A DNA stretch of 64,000 nt from assembly GCF_011290505.1 (NCBI RefSeq), contig NZ_JAANPV010000003.1, positions 62,001-126,000 on the forward strand, in the 5' to 3' direction. Both the position numbers and the translations under genes were made by a program. Each line of letters opens with the position of its first letter. Position 1 is the stretch's first letter. The notes beneath the pieces are model-generated. The model was not told the origin of the DNA, did no database searches, and saw nothing but the letters and a program-made list of their open reading frames with translations. The DNA is from Paenalcaligenes suwonensis. Its GTDB lineage: Bacteria > Pseudomonadota > Gammaproteobacteria > Burkholderiales > Burkholderiaceae_B. This document shows, in pieces, positions 1 to 7,607 of this stretch.

Positions 1-44
1 GCTGCCGTGAGTTAGAGCAACTGTTACTACACCCTAAAGAATAG
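1..44 (+). CDS. C-terminal tail of a gene entering from the left (partial)
   Basis: The third frame is open from the window edge to a TAG at 42-44 and would give a 13-residue tail ending in LLLHPKE. Nothing can be said about function. It may be chance, since short open stretches are common, but it lies just before the shared hairpin terminator at 67-95, as the end of a gene convergent with the cold-shock gene would. Confidence 0.3.
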   Translation, partial: CRELEQLLLHPKE

Positions 45-61
45 ACACTGCTATAGGACAA

Positions 62-96
62 CAAAAAAGCCAGCCCTACAAAATAGGTCTGGCTTT
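62..96 (-). terminator. Rho-independent terminator of the cold-shock gene
   Basis: A 7-bp stem (67-73 with 89-95) is followed on the minus strand by a run of six T. It lies 40 bp past the stop of the cold-shock gene. Nearly the same structure could also stop a plus-strand transcript from the left edge. Confidence 0.8.
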
Positions 97-136
97 GAAA
101 TTCGATACTGTCTAACGCTAATGCGTTAGGCATGCA

Positions 137-346
137 TTAAATTTTTTGGATGTTCGTAGCGCAAGGGCCTTTTTGGCCTTGGCCAACTTCGAACGATACG
201 CGTTGGTTCTCGTCAAGAGACTTGTAACCTGTCCCTTGGATTTCACTGTGGTGAGCAAAGAGATCCTTACCGCCGTTCTCCGGCGTAATGAAGCCGAAGC
301 CTTTCTCGTTATTGAACCACTTTACAATACCAGTTTCTGTTTTCAA
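137..346 (-). CDS. cspA: Cold-shock protein (CspA family)
   Basis: A 69-residue single cold-shock domain, the usual family length. It is expected to bind single-stranded RNA or DNA in the cytoplasm and act as an RNA chaperone or antiterminator. The RNP1 motif KGFGFI is at residues 15-20 and an RNP2-like DLFAHH is at 28-33; the aromatic WF at 10-11 is also typical. The ATG is preceded by AGGAAAG. Its leader contains a small inverted repeat (367-371 with 378-382), so it may be controlled after transcription like other csp genes, but this is inference. A second family member lies at 60779-61021. Which cold-shock paralogue of the family it matches cannot be decided. Confidence 0.93.
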   Translation of the reverse strand: MKTETGIVKWFNNEKGFGFITPENGGKDLFAHHSEIQGTGYKSLDENQRVSFEVGQGQKGPCATNIQKI

Positions 347-738
347 TGTCTTTCCTAAATGTACTCAGGGAAAAATATCCCTCTGTAATCATGGCAGATA
401 AGTTGGATAAACGGTAGGGGTTTTAGCAAAACTCTATGCTACTTTCACAAAAAATCGGCAATTTCGTACACGCTACACAACACCCTAATCACCGCCGCAC
501 CTCGTATAGATTCAGATAGACACAGCCACGCATATAACGCTATCATCTTAAATGATGATGAGTCGGCATAGAACGGCTATTTATTGTCCAGTTTCTGGCA
601 GTAAATAACCGCGCCTCAAAGAGGGCTTCCTTAGGGAAGCCCTCTTTGTTTTCAGAGCCTCATCCTACAGACCGGCACTTGCCAAGCCATGGCGCAGTAT
701 TTTATTGTTGTGCATCTTTAGGCACAGGCATATCAAGC
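347..738. other. Non-coding stretch between cspA and the secreted protein at 739
   Basis: About 390 bp without a supported gene. It should contain the promoter and leader of the cold-shock gene on the left. A strong terminator sits at 618-647. No tRNA or known RNA could be recognised on either strand. Confidence 0.5.
618..647. terminator. Strong bidirectional hairpin terminator
   Basis: A perfect 13-bp stem (618-630 with 635-647, tight loop) with an A-run on the left and T-rich sequence on the right. No gene in this window ends just before it on either strand, so the transcript it stops is unknown and may be a small RNA from 400-610. Confidence 0.7.
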
Positions 739-1248
739 ATGACGTCCAGAACTCTACTTTCTGCCTCTATTCTGCTGCTTAACATGGCTATACACGTGAG
801 CGCTGAGGCGGCAACTCAACCGCCTACCGCCCCCACAACCAGCAACTGGAGAACCGGCCATAGCGTTGATCCCTACACAGGCCAACAATACCCCTACGCT
901 AGCCTGAGCTCCACGACTACGCCCGCCATACTAAGTCTACTCTGTGGACGCTATCAAACCGTTGTTAACCTACATTGGGGGCAGCCAGTTTCTAGCAGCT
1001 CGGTAAAGGTGCGATATTCACCGCCCCTTCACGGTGATATTCCAACAGAGGACTGGGTAGCCTCAGAGCACAGCGCTACCCGTACCTTCCCTCGTGACGG
1101 CAACGAACTCTTTGACTATTTACGTAGCTCACCTACCATTATCCTTGAGCTATTTCCCGTAGATGCCGCCAGCACCATGATTACGTTTTCCACCCAAGGC
1201 GCTGATACAGCACTGCAAGACCTTATCAAGGTCTGCGGTAACAGCTAA
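739..1248 (+). CDS. Secreted protein resembling the C-terminal part of TagO/VasI (T6SS-associated)
   Basis: A 169-residue protein starting with a likely signal peptide (hydrophobic core around residues 5-17, then AEA). The mature part shows a pattern I recall from the TagO/VasI family linked to type VI secretion: a W..S.DP-like start (NWRTGHSVDPYTG), an LLCGR...V.L.WG core, a VRYSPP strand, an EDWVASEHSATRTFP block, and a C-terminal TMITFSTQGADTALQDL..C ending. An upstream TTG at 646 is open but falls inside the terminator, so the ATG at 739 is preferred; its ribosome site is weak. The 71-residue product of the next gene resembles the N-terminal part of the same family. No other type VI genes are in the window. 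The family call is from pattern memory. Confidence 0.55.
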   Translation: MTSRTLLSASILLLNMAIHVSAEAATQPPTAPTTSNWRTGHSVDPYTGQQYPYASLSSTTTPAILSLLCGRYQTVVNLHWGQPVSSSSVKVRYSPPLHGDIPTEDWVASEHSATRTFPRDGNELFDYLRSSPTIILELFPVDAASTMITFSTQGADTALQDLIKVCGNS

Positions 1249-1291
1249 GCTACCCATAGCGGCTTTCCCTTATTAGGCATCAGGAATCATC

Positions 1292-1507
1292 ATGAAAAAA
1301 ATCCTCACTGCATTCACACTCGTTGCGCTATGTACACCGTTGGCACATGCTGCTTCTATCCAAGAAGCTCTAGCAACCTGTTCAGCCATGAAGGACGGCA
1401 CCGCACGCTTAGCGTGTTTTGACCAATTAGCAAAAGATTTTCAAGAACAGACTGATGCTGCGGATAACGAAACCGGCGCAACCGCCTCAGCCCCTAGTAA
1501 CAAATAA
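1292..1507 (+). CDS. Small secreted protein resembling the N-terminal segment of TagO/VasI
   Basis: A 71-residue protein with a clear signal peptide ending at AHA (residues 1-20). The short mature part carries C..M.D...RLACFD, the pattern that opens TagO/VasI-type proteins and some other short periplasmic proteins; the two cysteines probably form a disulfide. The tail is low in complexity. It lies 43 bp after the TagO-like gene and 3 bp before the ParB-like gene, so all three are probably co-transcribed. It may be the detached N-terminal segment of the upstream protein, with the order reversed, or an unrelated small protein that shares the motif. Function is unknown. Confidence 0.6.
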   Translation: MKKILTAFTLVALCTPLAHAASIQEALATCSAMKDGTARLACFDQLAKDFQEQTDAADNETGATASAPSNK

Positions 1508-1510
1508 CCC

Positions 1511-1894
1511 ATGCGACAACAGTACCACTTTCGCTCTATAGGCCCTGACACACACATCTGGGACGTTAATAAACTACTCGCCTCCACCCAATCACTACCC
1601 GTGGAAGATGTGCCACTGGATGCCATACAAGAGCTCAACGAAGCTTACTGGTATGACTTAGGGGGAGACGCACCGACGTGCCGTTCTATCGCCAACCATA
1701 TAGCCTTGGTACAAGCAGCCGATTTAACTTATCCCATTTTGTTGTGCCCCGCAGGCAAAGTCATTGATGGCATGCACAGAGTAGTGAAAGCCTTATTGCT
1801 CAAACTCCCCCATATCCAAGCCATACGACTACCCACATTGCCAACACCAGACTTTGTGAATGTTTCGCCTGATGACCTATGGTATGAAGACTAA
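1511..1894 (+). CDS. ParB/sulfiredoxin-like fold protein, function unknown
   Basis: A 127-residue protein with no signal peptide. The centre carries PILLCPAGKVIDGMHRVVKA (residues about 74-93), the DG.HR..KA pattern of ParB-like nuclease or sulfiredoxin-like domains, where the Asp-Gly and His-Arg residues line the nucleotide site. The N-terminal half has a conserved-looking W.V..L and YWYD segment. It starts 3 bp after the preceding small secreted protein and ends just before a strong terminator, closing a three-gene unit. There is no helix-turn-helix part, so it is not a plasmid-type ParB. Its role is not known to me. Confidence 0.7.
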   Translation: MRQQYHFRSIGPDTHIWDVNKLLASTQSLPVEDVPLDAIQELNEAYWYDLGGDAPTCRSIANHIALVQAADLTYPILLCPAGKVIDGMHRVVKALLLKLPHIQAIRLPTLPTPDFVNVSPDDLWYED

Positions 1895-1913
1895 CTTTTA
1901 GGTTGCCATTTAG

Positions 1914-1952
1914 CCATGAAAAAAGCTGCCTAGTAGGCAGCTTTTTTCATGG
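1914..1952. terminator. Bidirectional terminator
   Basis: A 17-bp perfect inverted repeat (1914-1930 with 1936-1952, loop TAGTA) that includes six A and six T on its arms. It ends the 739-1894 transcript and also serves the small minus-strand ORF at 1975-2094. Confidence 0.88.
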
Positions 1953-1974
1953 TTTCGTCTTGTCGCATAGAGGC

Positions 1975-2094
1975 TCATTGTCTGTTACGGTACATTTTCA
2001 CACAACACACAAGGGCGAAGGCCGTCAGCACAATTGCCAGATCAATACCTAAAACCCGCATCCATAATTCCCACCAACCGGAGGATAAAAACAT
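1975..2094 (-). CDS. 39-residue single-span membrane peptide
   Basis: An ATG preceded by AGGAGAG at 7-8 bases opens a 39-codon frame. The product starts with a Trp-rich amphipathic segment (WWELW at 7-11), has a hydrophobic helix at about 16-32 (IDLAIVLTAFALV in its core), and ends in a short basic tail (KMYRNRQ). This is the layout of a single-pass inner-membrane small protein. The strong terminator at 1914-1952 follows 23 bp after its stop. No family is recognised. It is supported by the ribosome site, the coherent membrane design and the terminator. Confidence 0.6.
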   Translation of the reverse strand: MFLSSGWWELWMRVLGIDLAIVLTAFALVCCVKMYRNRQ

Positions 2095-2353
2095 ACTCTC
2101 TCCTATCATGTAACTATATCAATCAGATATGTGCAAATCCTACCATCAACAAAAAAACTCATATTGATAAATGACAAGAAAACCCTAAAAACAGTAACAA
2201 CCAAATAAACATCCACACAACTTTCTAGTAATTTATTACAAAAAACAACCTAAATTAACAATATTTATCGCCCTTTATAATCAAATAAAATACAAAACAA
2301 AATAGATCAATAATTGATTATTAGATCACCCCCTACCAACCAAGAAGCATATT
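2095..2353. other. AT-rich non-coding stretch before the endonuclease V homologue
   Basis: This stretch is much richer in A and T than its surroundings, with many AAAA and ATAA runs. It probably holds promoters for the small membrane peptide to the left and the endonuclease to the right. No convincing promoter hexamers could be fixed. The composition suggests acquired DNA. Confidence 0.5.
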
Positions 2354-2740
2354 GTGACCCGTATCAACTGTATTCCTGTAGAAGAGCTAAGCGGCCCACA
2401 CCTTGTGGCTGAGTATCGTGAGCTTCCCCGTGTGTTTGCCCTCGCAGAGAAATCCGTAAAGCGTGCAAAACTCATACAACCAGAGGCTTACACGCTGGGT
2501 AAAGGCCATGTGCTGTTTTTCTACACGCGACTTGGTTATCTACAAAAACGGCATGCTGCTCTGATCGCCGAGATGAAACGTAGGGGGTACAACCCTTCGT
2601 TTACTGGTATAGAGCGTAAGGACTTTCCCCTTATACCAGAGCATTACTGGAATGATTGGACGCCTACACCCGAGGCAATGGAAATTAATAGGCAACGAAT
2701 AAAAGAACGAGAAGCAGCTTCGTTGCTAAAGAAGCAGTAA
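2354..2740 (+). CDS. Pyrimidine dimer DNA glycosylase / AP lyase (T4 endonuclease V family)
   Basis: A 128-residue protein that closely resembles phage T4 DenV: the first residues MTRIN, the AEYRELPRVF block at 19-28, LGKGHVLFFY at 48-57, and a KR..LI.EM.RRGYNP segment. In this family the enzyme cuts cyclobutane pyrimidine dimers using the N-terminal threonine (exposed after Met removal, Thr2 here) as nucleophile and Glu23; both are present. T4 DenV is slightly longer and ends in WYKYY, which is missing here, so the C-terminus is shorter. The start is GTG with a weak ribosome site after AT-rich DNA. It stands alone, flanked by unrelated genes, which fits capture from a phage. Confidence 0.93.
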   Translation: MTRINCIPVEELSGPHLVAEYRELPRVFALAEKSVKRAKLIQPEAYTLGKGHVLFFYTRLGYLQKRHAALIAEMKRRGYNPSFTGIERKDFPLIPEHYWNDWTPTPEAMEINRQRIKEREAASLLKKQ

Positions 2741-3109
2741 AAGAACAAGATTCCCCATAAAATAGATGACTAACCCCAATACAAAAGTGCAAAACACGTG
2801 AGTTTTTGTAACGTTAGATTTTGGGTATTTTTAGAATTTCCCATAAAAGATTAATGCTCTAGTAAGGCTGAAAAAGTAGGGAGTAAAACTCCTGTTTTAG
2901 CCATGAGTAGAACCACCGCCTTCATAGATATGGGGTAGTCATGTTCTATAGGGAGTTGAGGCAGCAAAGTCTTGCCACGCGAGCCTAAGGGATGAGTAGC
3001 CACCTAGCGCAATGCATTCTTATGCGCTGACAACAATAGTCATGCTGTAGTCAGTACTACTCTCCTAGCAGCTTCCGACAGATTATTTGTTTTATAACAA
3101 CCAGTTAGC
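2741..3109. other. Non-coding stretch ahead of the truncated flagellin
   Basis: About 370 bp with no supported gene. An imperfect hairpin lies at about 2866-2902 (GGCT...AGCC enclosing AGGGAGT-AAA-ACTCCT). No sigma-28 promoter, ribosome site or flagellin N-terminal coding sequence was found. Homology with the intact flagellin begins only at about 3117, so this stretch contains the truncation junction. Confidence 0.5.
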
Positions 3110-4114
3110 TTGCGCGCTATCAACAGCGCAAAAGATGATGCGGCAGGGCAAGCGATTGCCAACCGCTTCACGGCTAACGTTAACGGCTTGTCACAAGCCG
3201 CACGTAACGCCAATGATGGTATTTCCATCGCACAAACAACTGAAGGTTCGTTGAACGAAATCAACGAAAACTTGCAGCGTATCCGTACCCTGAGCGTACA
3301 AGCCGCTAACGGCTCTAACTCCAGCACTGACCTGCAATCCATTCAGAACGAGATTAACGAGCGTTTGTCTGAAATCAACCGTGTGTCTAAAGAAACCCAG
3401 TTCAACGGTAAGTATGTGTTGGGCGAGGATGCCGCTAAATTGACAGTTCAAGTTGGCGCAAACGACAATGAAATCATTAATATTGATTTGAAAAAAATCG
3501 ATAGTACTGAACTTGGTCTGAAGGGTTTCAGTGTTAGCGGTTTGACTGGCCCTATCACTGAATTTTCAAACACTGATGCCAACGGCATTACGACCACAGC
3601 ACCAGTGGCATTTACGACTACTGCAGGACTGGATGGTAAAGAGTTGACTTTGCACTCCTATAAAGACGCTGCTAATGCCACTCAATATGCAGTAAAAGAT
3701 GATTCAGGAAACATGTACAAACTGGATGCCAGTAAAGTTACTCCAGCCGATGGTAAAGTAGTTGTGGATATTGCTGCAGCAGATCTTGCTGATGCTAAAG
3801 CAGCCTATGATGCAGATGCAAAAGCTGGTTTTACAGCCACTGCTAATCCACTGGCTGCGTTGGATAGTGCTTTACAACAAGTTGACGACCTGCGTAGCCA
3901 CTTGGGTGCGATTCAAAACCGCTTCCAGTCCACAATATCGAACCTGAACAACACTGTGAACAACCTATCCGCAGCACGTTCACGTATCGAGGATGCTGAC
4001 TACGCGGTTGAAGTATCCAACATGACCCGTTCACAAATTCTGCAACAGGCCGGTACGTCTGTGTTGGCGCAAGCTAACCAGATTCCACAAACAGTGCTGT
4101 CCTTGCTACGTTAA
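3110..4114 (+). pseudogene. fliC: 5'-truncated flagellin, possible silent cassette
   Basis: The frame encodes a flagellin that begins at INSAKDDAAGQAIANRF and runs to the normal C-terminal end (VLSLLR). The roughly 40 N-terminal residues found in the intact copy at 7608-9176 are missing, and a stop lies five codons before the first possible TTG start. The conserved N-terminal part (to about 3470) and the C-terminal 85 residues are nearly identical in protein sequence to the intact copy; the middle domain is unrelated and shorter. Without the D0 helix the product should be neither exported nor assembled. No ribosome site or promoter is seen. It keeps an open frame and its own terminator, which fits a silent donor of the variable domain better than a long-dead gene. 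Confidence 0.85.
3247..3268 (+). repeat. Dyad inside a block identical in both flagellin genes
   Basis: Arms of 8 bases (3247-3254 and 3261-3268) flank a 6-base centre ACGAAA. The dyad lies inside a 35-base block (3248-3282) identical to 8905-8939 in the intact flagellin, where the arms are 7 bases. The layout resembles the core of a tyrosine-recombinase site, but the bases also encode conserved residues (SLNEINENL), so selection on protein is an alternative. Confidence 0.4.
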
Positions 4115-4167
4115 TCTTAACGGTAGCCATACAGTTCAATTGGGTAACGTAGGTTGCCCCGCAGTAC

Positions 4168-4196
4168 AAAGCCCTCAAGTTTCTTGAGGGCTTTTT
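4168..4196 (+). terminator. Terminator of the truncated flagellin
   Basis: A 12-bp stem (4168-4179 with 4183-4194, loop TTT) followed by T residues, about 55 bp after the flagellin stop. It can also serve the minus-strand kinase-like gene poorly or not at all, since that gene ends beyond it at 4209. Confidence 0.85.
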
Positions 4197-4208
4197 GTGG
4201 TCTTTGCA

Positions 4209-4790
4209 TTAGGCGGTAGGACGTGTAAGCGCCCACTCTCTATATGCCGTCTGCAACGCTCGCGCACCATCAAGCCTGACCTTAGGCCCTGACCACGTTT
4301 GATAAAGCGCGTGGTAACGTTTACGGTTTTTGGGGGTGATGATCGCTATATGTTTGATCATGTTCCACTTGATGCTACCTTGCCCGCCCTCCAATGAACC
4401 TATATGCCCCGACTCATACAGCGATCGGCGCAAGTACCTCATCAAACTCAAGGCCGTAGAAAGCTCTAGCACAATCAGCCCCGTGGCACGCGCTAAGCGT
4501 TGGGGCATACTCACGGAGTAATTCCCCTCCATAATCCAGCTCTCTTCTGCAATCGCCGCATCATGCAGCGCTAGGAAATCCGCCGTGGGTCGTGGCACCC
4601 AGTTACTGTGTGGCTGATGGTAGAGCTGATCCAGATGAATCACGGGACAGTGATTTTTCTGGCCTATTGCCGTTGCCAGCGTAGACTTTCCACTGTTAGA
4701 CGGGCCAATGATGCAAATACGTGGTCCTAATTGTGCAAGTGTCAGTAAAGCAGTCACGTCGGTGGTATCCAAGAGTAAAAAAGAGAACAA
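4209..4790 (-). CDS. P-loop kinase-like protein (FlaR / adenylate-kinase-like)
   Basis: A 193-residue protein with a Walker A motif GPSNSGKST (about residues 29-37), then an HLDQLYHQP segment, a SWIMEGNYS block and an R-rich lid region. This order (P-loop, LD.LY, I..GNY) is typical of the FlaR / DNA topology modulation group of adenylate-kinase-like proteins; substrates are poorly known and a role in topology is doubtful. The first codon taken is TTG at 4790, with no clear ribosome site; a GTG at residue 12 is an alternative. It lies inside the segment between the two inverted flagellin copies and is divergent from the oxidoreductase at 4892. Confidence 0.75.
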   Translation of the reverse strand: MFSFLLLDTTDVTALLTLAQLGPRICIIGPSNSGKSTLATAIGQKNHCPVIHLDQLYHQPHSNWVPRPTADFLALHDAAIAEESWIMEGNYSVSMPQRLARATGLIVLELSTALSLMRYLRRSLYESGHIGSLEGGQGSIKWNMIKHIAIITPKNRKRYHALYQTWSGPKVRLDGARALQTAYREWALTRPTA

Positions 4791-4891
4791 GCAGATCTAA
4801 GCCCTGTGATGAGGAAAGCATTGACCGAACGAGGCCGGCTTTTTAGAATGCCAGCCTAACTCTAGATAACAACGATCAAGGATCGCTACAC

Positions 4892-5962
4892 ATGATACAT
4901 CCTGCCCCAAACGTGGTGGTAGTAGGCGGCGGGATAATGGGCGCATGCATAGCCTGGAATCTTGCCAAAGCGGGAATCAGAGTCACCGTGCTAGAGCAAC
5001 AAGCACGACCCGCTGCCGGCGCTACATGGTGGTCATACGGTTGGGTGGGTACGGCCAGTGCATTCCCCTCAGAGGCTCCCAACGCTTTTGCCCTAAAACA
5101 GCAGGCATTGCGCGAGTTTGCATCCTTAGAGCGTGACTTGAGCTCCCTACCCTACGCTGCACGCGGCGCCTTGGTATGGTGTGAAAACGATCACGAAACT
5201 GCCCACCTAGTGGCAGAACAACAGGCAGTTGGCGTGGCTATGAACCTGATTGATAGGCTAGCGATTCAGCAATTGGAACCACAGTTGCGTGAGCTACCCA
5301 CTTGTGCAGCCTGGGCTCCTAACGACTTTGCACTGGAGCCTATACAGCTCACACAGCAACTGCTGCAGGCTGCTCAAGCCTTAGGTGCTGAACTGCGCTA
5401 CAACGTGCGCGTAGACAGCCTAGTGACGCAGGGCGATAAGGTGATAGGGGTACGAAGTACTCAAGGGGACATTAATGCAGATGTCGTCATGCTTGCCAAT
5501 GGCATAGCCGCTCAACAGCTACTACTCGACTACGGCGTCGCTGCCCCCATTACGGAAGCTCCAGCCGTGCTAATGCGATGGCAGGCCAGTGAAACATGCG
5601 TACATCATCTGATCTGTGCCGATGACTTGGAACTGCGCCCTGATAGGCAAGGTGGAATCGTTGTGGCAATGGATTACCCCGAGGAAGGAGAAGCGGGGTT
5701 AGAGTCACTGGTCTTGGCCGTTAAAAAACGCCTTGAACAGATGATCATGCCTAGCCCCACCTTAAGCTTACACAGTATGGCAGGCGCATACCGCCCACTG
5801 ACTCATAGCGGGATGCCCTATAGAGAAATGTGTGCAGCGATAAAAGGGCTATATGTTACGGTGGCGCACCCAGGAATAATTTTGGGGCCTTATTTAGCGA
5901 GATTGTCTGTGGAAGAGGTGTTAAATTATTTAGCAAACCAAAAATTTATCTATGGATTTTAA
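4892..5962 (+). CDS. FAD-dependent oxidoreductase of the D-amino-acid/glycine oxidase family
   Basis: A 356-residue protein with an N-terminal dinucleotide fold: VVVVGGGIMGACIAWNLAKAG at about 8-28 (GxGxxG type) ending in an acidic LEQ at the second strand. A GATWWSYGW substrate/FAD segment follows at about 43-51, then a DADVV...G FAD-closing strand and a C-terminal GPYLAR segment. These belong to the DAO superfamily, which oxidises amines such as glycine, sarcosine or D-amino acids with FAD. The substrate cannot be predicted. AAGGATC precedes the ATG. It sits in the segment between the inverted flagellin copies, with no metabolic partner nearby. Confidence 0.85.
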   Translation: MIHPAPNVVVVGGGIMGACIAWNLAKAGIRVTVLEQQARPAAGATWWSYGWVGTASAFPSEAPNAFALKQQALREFASLERDLSSLPYAARGALVWCENDHETAHLVAEQQAVGVAMNLIDRLAIQQLEPQLRELPTCAAWAPNDFALEPIQLTQQLLQAAQALGAELRYNVRVDSLVTQGDKVIGVRSTQGDINADVVMLANGIAAQQLLLDYGVAAPITEAPAVLMRWQASETCVHHLICADDLELRPDRQGGIVVAMDYPEEGEAGLESLVLAVKKRLEQMIMPSPTLSLHSMAGAYRPLTHSGMPYREMCAAIKGLYVTVAHPGIILGPYLARLSVEEVLNYLANQKFIYGF

Positions 5963-6195
5963 TTATCACCCCCCCCAAACAATCCGTCCTTCTATTACCA
6001 AAAAATATAAATAATTAAATTAATTATCTATAAAAACAATCAAAATAAATAAACAGATAATTAATATGTAAAAATAAAATTCAAAACATATCAACAACTT
6101 ACATAAAAATAAAAATAAAAATAAAAATATCATATACCAATAATTAAACAACCAATATGCTATGATAATAATCATTGGTTTTTATTTTCATAGTC
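5963..6195. other. Very AT-rich upstream region of the recombinase
   Basis: More than 200 bp of almost pure A/T with a tandem hexamer at 6104-6128. Such composition is common at the edges of acquired elements and around recombinase genes. No ORF or clear promoter could be fixed. Confidence 0.55.
6104..6128 (+). repeat. Tandem repeat, four TAAAAA units
   Basis: Four perfect consecutive TAAAAA hexamers lie 68 bp before the recombinase start. Changes in copy number by slippage could alter promoter spacing, but no promoter elements are confirmed. Confidence 0.7.
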
Positions 6196-7410
6196 ATGCC
6201 GATTTTATTATTAACTCAGCATTTCGTAGATTCCACAAAATGCCCAAAAAATAAACGTAGAGTTGATTATTTTGACACTCGGTTGCAAGGGCTATTACTT
6301 AAGGTATCCACCAGCGGTAGGCGTTCCTACTACATACGCTATACAGATTCATACAGTAGAACCAAAGAGAAAAAATTCGCCAACGCCAATATTGTTCCAT
6401 TAGCAAATGCCAGGCTCAAAGCTAAAGAACTATTAGCACGAATTAGCTTAGGTGATGATCCATTTTGCGAGCAAAGCCAACGTAAAAGCACACCAATTTA
6501 CCGTGATTACATTTTTAATCACTACCTGTTGTACATGAAGACGCACAAGCGAAGCTGGAAAGTAGATGAAGCGCAATTACGTCTGCATATATTGCCTGTA
6601 TTCGGTCACCTGTATATGGATGAGATTACAAAACAACATGCATTGGATTTATTACAGTATCACCGCGACAGAAATTTTAAACCTTCGTCTACCAATAGAA
6701 TGTTAAATGTTGCCCATAGAACATTCAGTTGCGCAATAAAATGGGAAATATCAGGCGTAACCATTAATCCTATTTCTGCCATAAATAAACTAAAAGAAAA
6801 CAATTTACGGGATAGGTATTTAACCAATAATGAATTACGTAGATTAATTACGGTTTTAGAAAAATCAGAGCATCCACGAATAAAAGAAATAATTATGATG
6901 CTTGTATTAACTGGTGCGCGACGCAATGAAGTTTTACATGCAAAATGGTCAGATATAGATTTTCAAAAAAGCATCTGGCGTATTGAATTTAACAAGAGTG
7001 GCATAACGCATTACGTACCCTTATCAACAGGGGCAATAGCCTTGCTTAACAATATTAATAAAAAAACAGGTGTAGATTATATTTTCTACAATCCGGCAAC
7101 GTGTAAACCGTATTCCAATATTTTTCACGCATGGAATAGTGTTAGACAATCAGCCGGTATCCCTGATATAAGACTGCATGATCTGCGCCATAGTTATGCC
7201 AGCTTTTTAGTGAATCAAGGACGCTCCATTTACGAAGTTCAGAAAATATTAGGGCATGCCAGTGTAAAAACCACCCAAAGATATGCCCACTTAAGCAATG
7301 AAACCTTGTTAGCTGCCACCAACTCCGTCGCAGACTATGTGTCTGGCGTTACTGCCTTCCCCTGTCTTAGCCCCTCCCCCATCCGTGATGACACTGTAGG
7401 CAGCGCATAA
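6196..7410 (+). CDS. Tyrosine recombinase / phage-type integrase
   Basis: A 404-residue protein with an arm-type DNA-binding N-terminus (YFDTRLQGLLLKVSTSGR at about 25-42, as in P4-type integrases), a SAM-like core-binding domain at about 105-185 and a C-terminal catalytic domain. Catalytic residues are in place: Arg242 in TGARRNEVL, Lys267, His328 and Arg331 in HDLRHS, His354 in LGHAS and Tyr363 in QRYAHL. It is full length and should be active. The ATG at 6196 is chosen over an upstream TTG because it opens the domain cleanly. The gene is AT-rich relative to its neighbours. It ends about 200 bp from the 3' end of the intact flagellin. No tRNA or att repeat was found, so island integration and flagellin-locus inversion are both possible roles. 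Confidence 0.92.
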   Translation: MPILLLTQHFVDSTKCPKNKRRVDYFDTRLQGLLLKVSTSGRRSYYIRYTDSYSRTKEKKFANANIVPLANARLKAKELLARISLGDDPFCEQSQRKSTPIYRDYIFNHYLLYMKTHKRSWKVDEAQLRLHILPVFGHLYMDEITKQHALDLLQYHRDRNFKPSSTNRMLNVAHRTFSCAIKWEISGVTINPISAINKLKENNLRDRYLTNNELRRLITVLEKSEHPRIKEIIMMLVLTGARRNEVLHAKWSDIDFQKSIWRIEFNKSGITHYVPLSTGAIALLNNINKKTGVDYIFYNPATCKPYSNIFHAWNSVRQSAGIPDIRLHDLRHSYASFLVNQGRSIYEVQKILGHASVKTTQRYAHLSNETLLAATNSVADYVSGVTAFPCLSPSPIRDDTVGSA

Positions 7411-7524
7411 TAGCGCAGGCGTATGCAGTAGTAACAATAAATAGAGAAACGTGACAGGAGTTCTGTAAAACGGTAGTTAGTTGAGGCATGGAAATAGCCT
7501 GAAAAATCCACTGTCTAGCAAACA

Positions 7525-7556
7525 AAAAAGCCTCCAAGAAACCTTGGAGGCTTTTT
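7525..7556 (-). terminator. Terminator of the intact flagellin
   Basis: A 14-bp stem (7525-7538 with 7543-7556, loop AAAC) followed on the minus strand by a T-run, about 50 bp past the flagellin stop. It can also end the plus-strand recombinase transcript. Confidence 0.88.
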
Positions 7557-7607
7557 ACTGCTGGGCAACCTCGGCTGCCCATCTGATCAGCTTTGCTATC
7601 GTTAAAA

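Noticed and set aside
347-617. Possible tRNA or known small RNA after cspA
   Set aside because: No tRNA arms with the conserved TTCRANNC loop were found on either strand; only the terminator at 618-647 is clear.
3040-3342. Minus-strand ORF of 100 codons over the truncated flagellin
   Set aside because: It is the antisense of conserved flagellin codons and has no ribosome site or family features.
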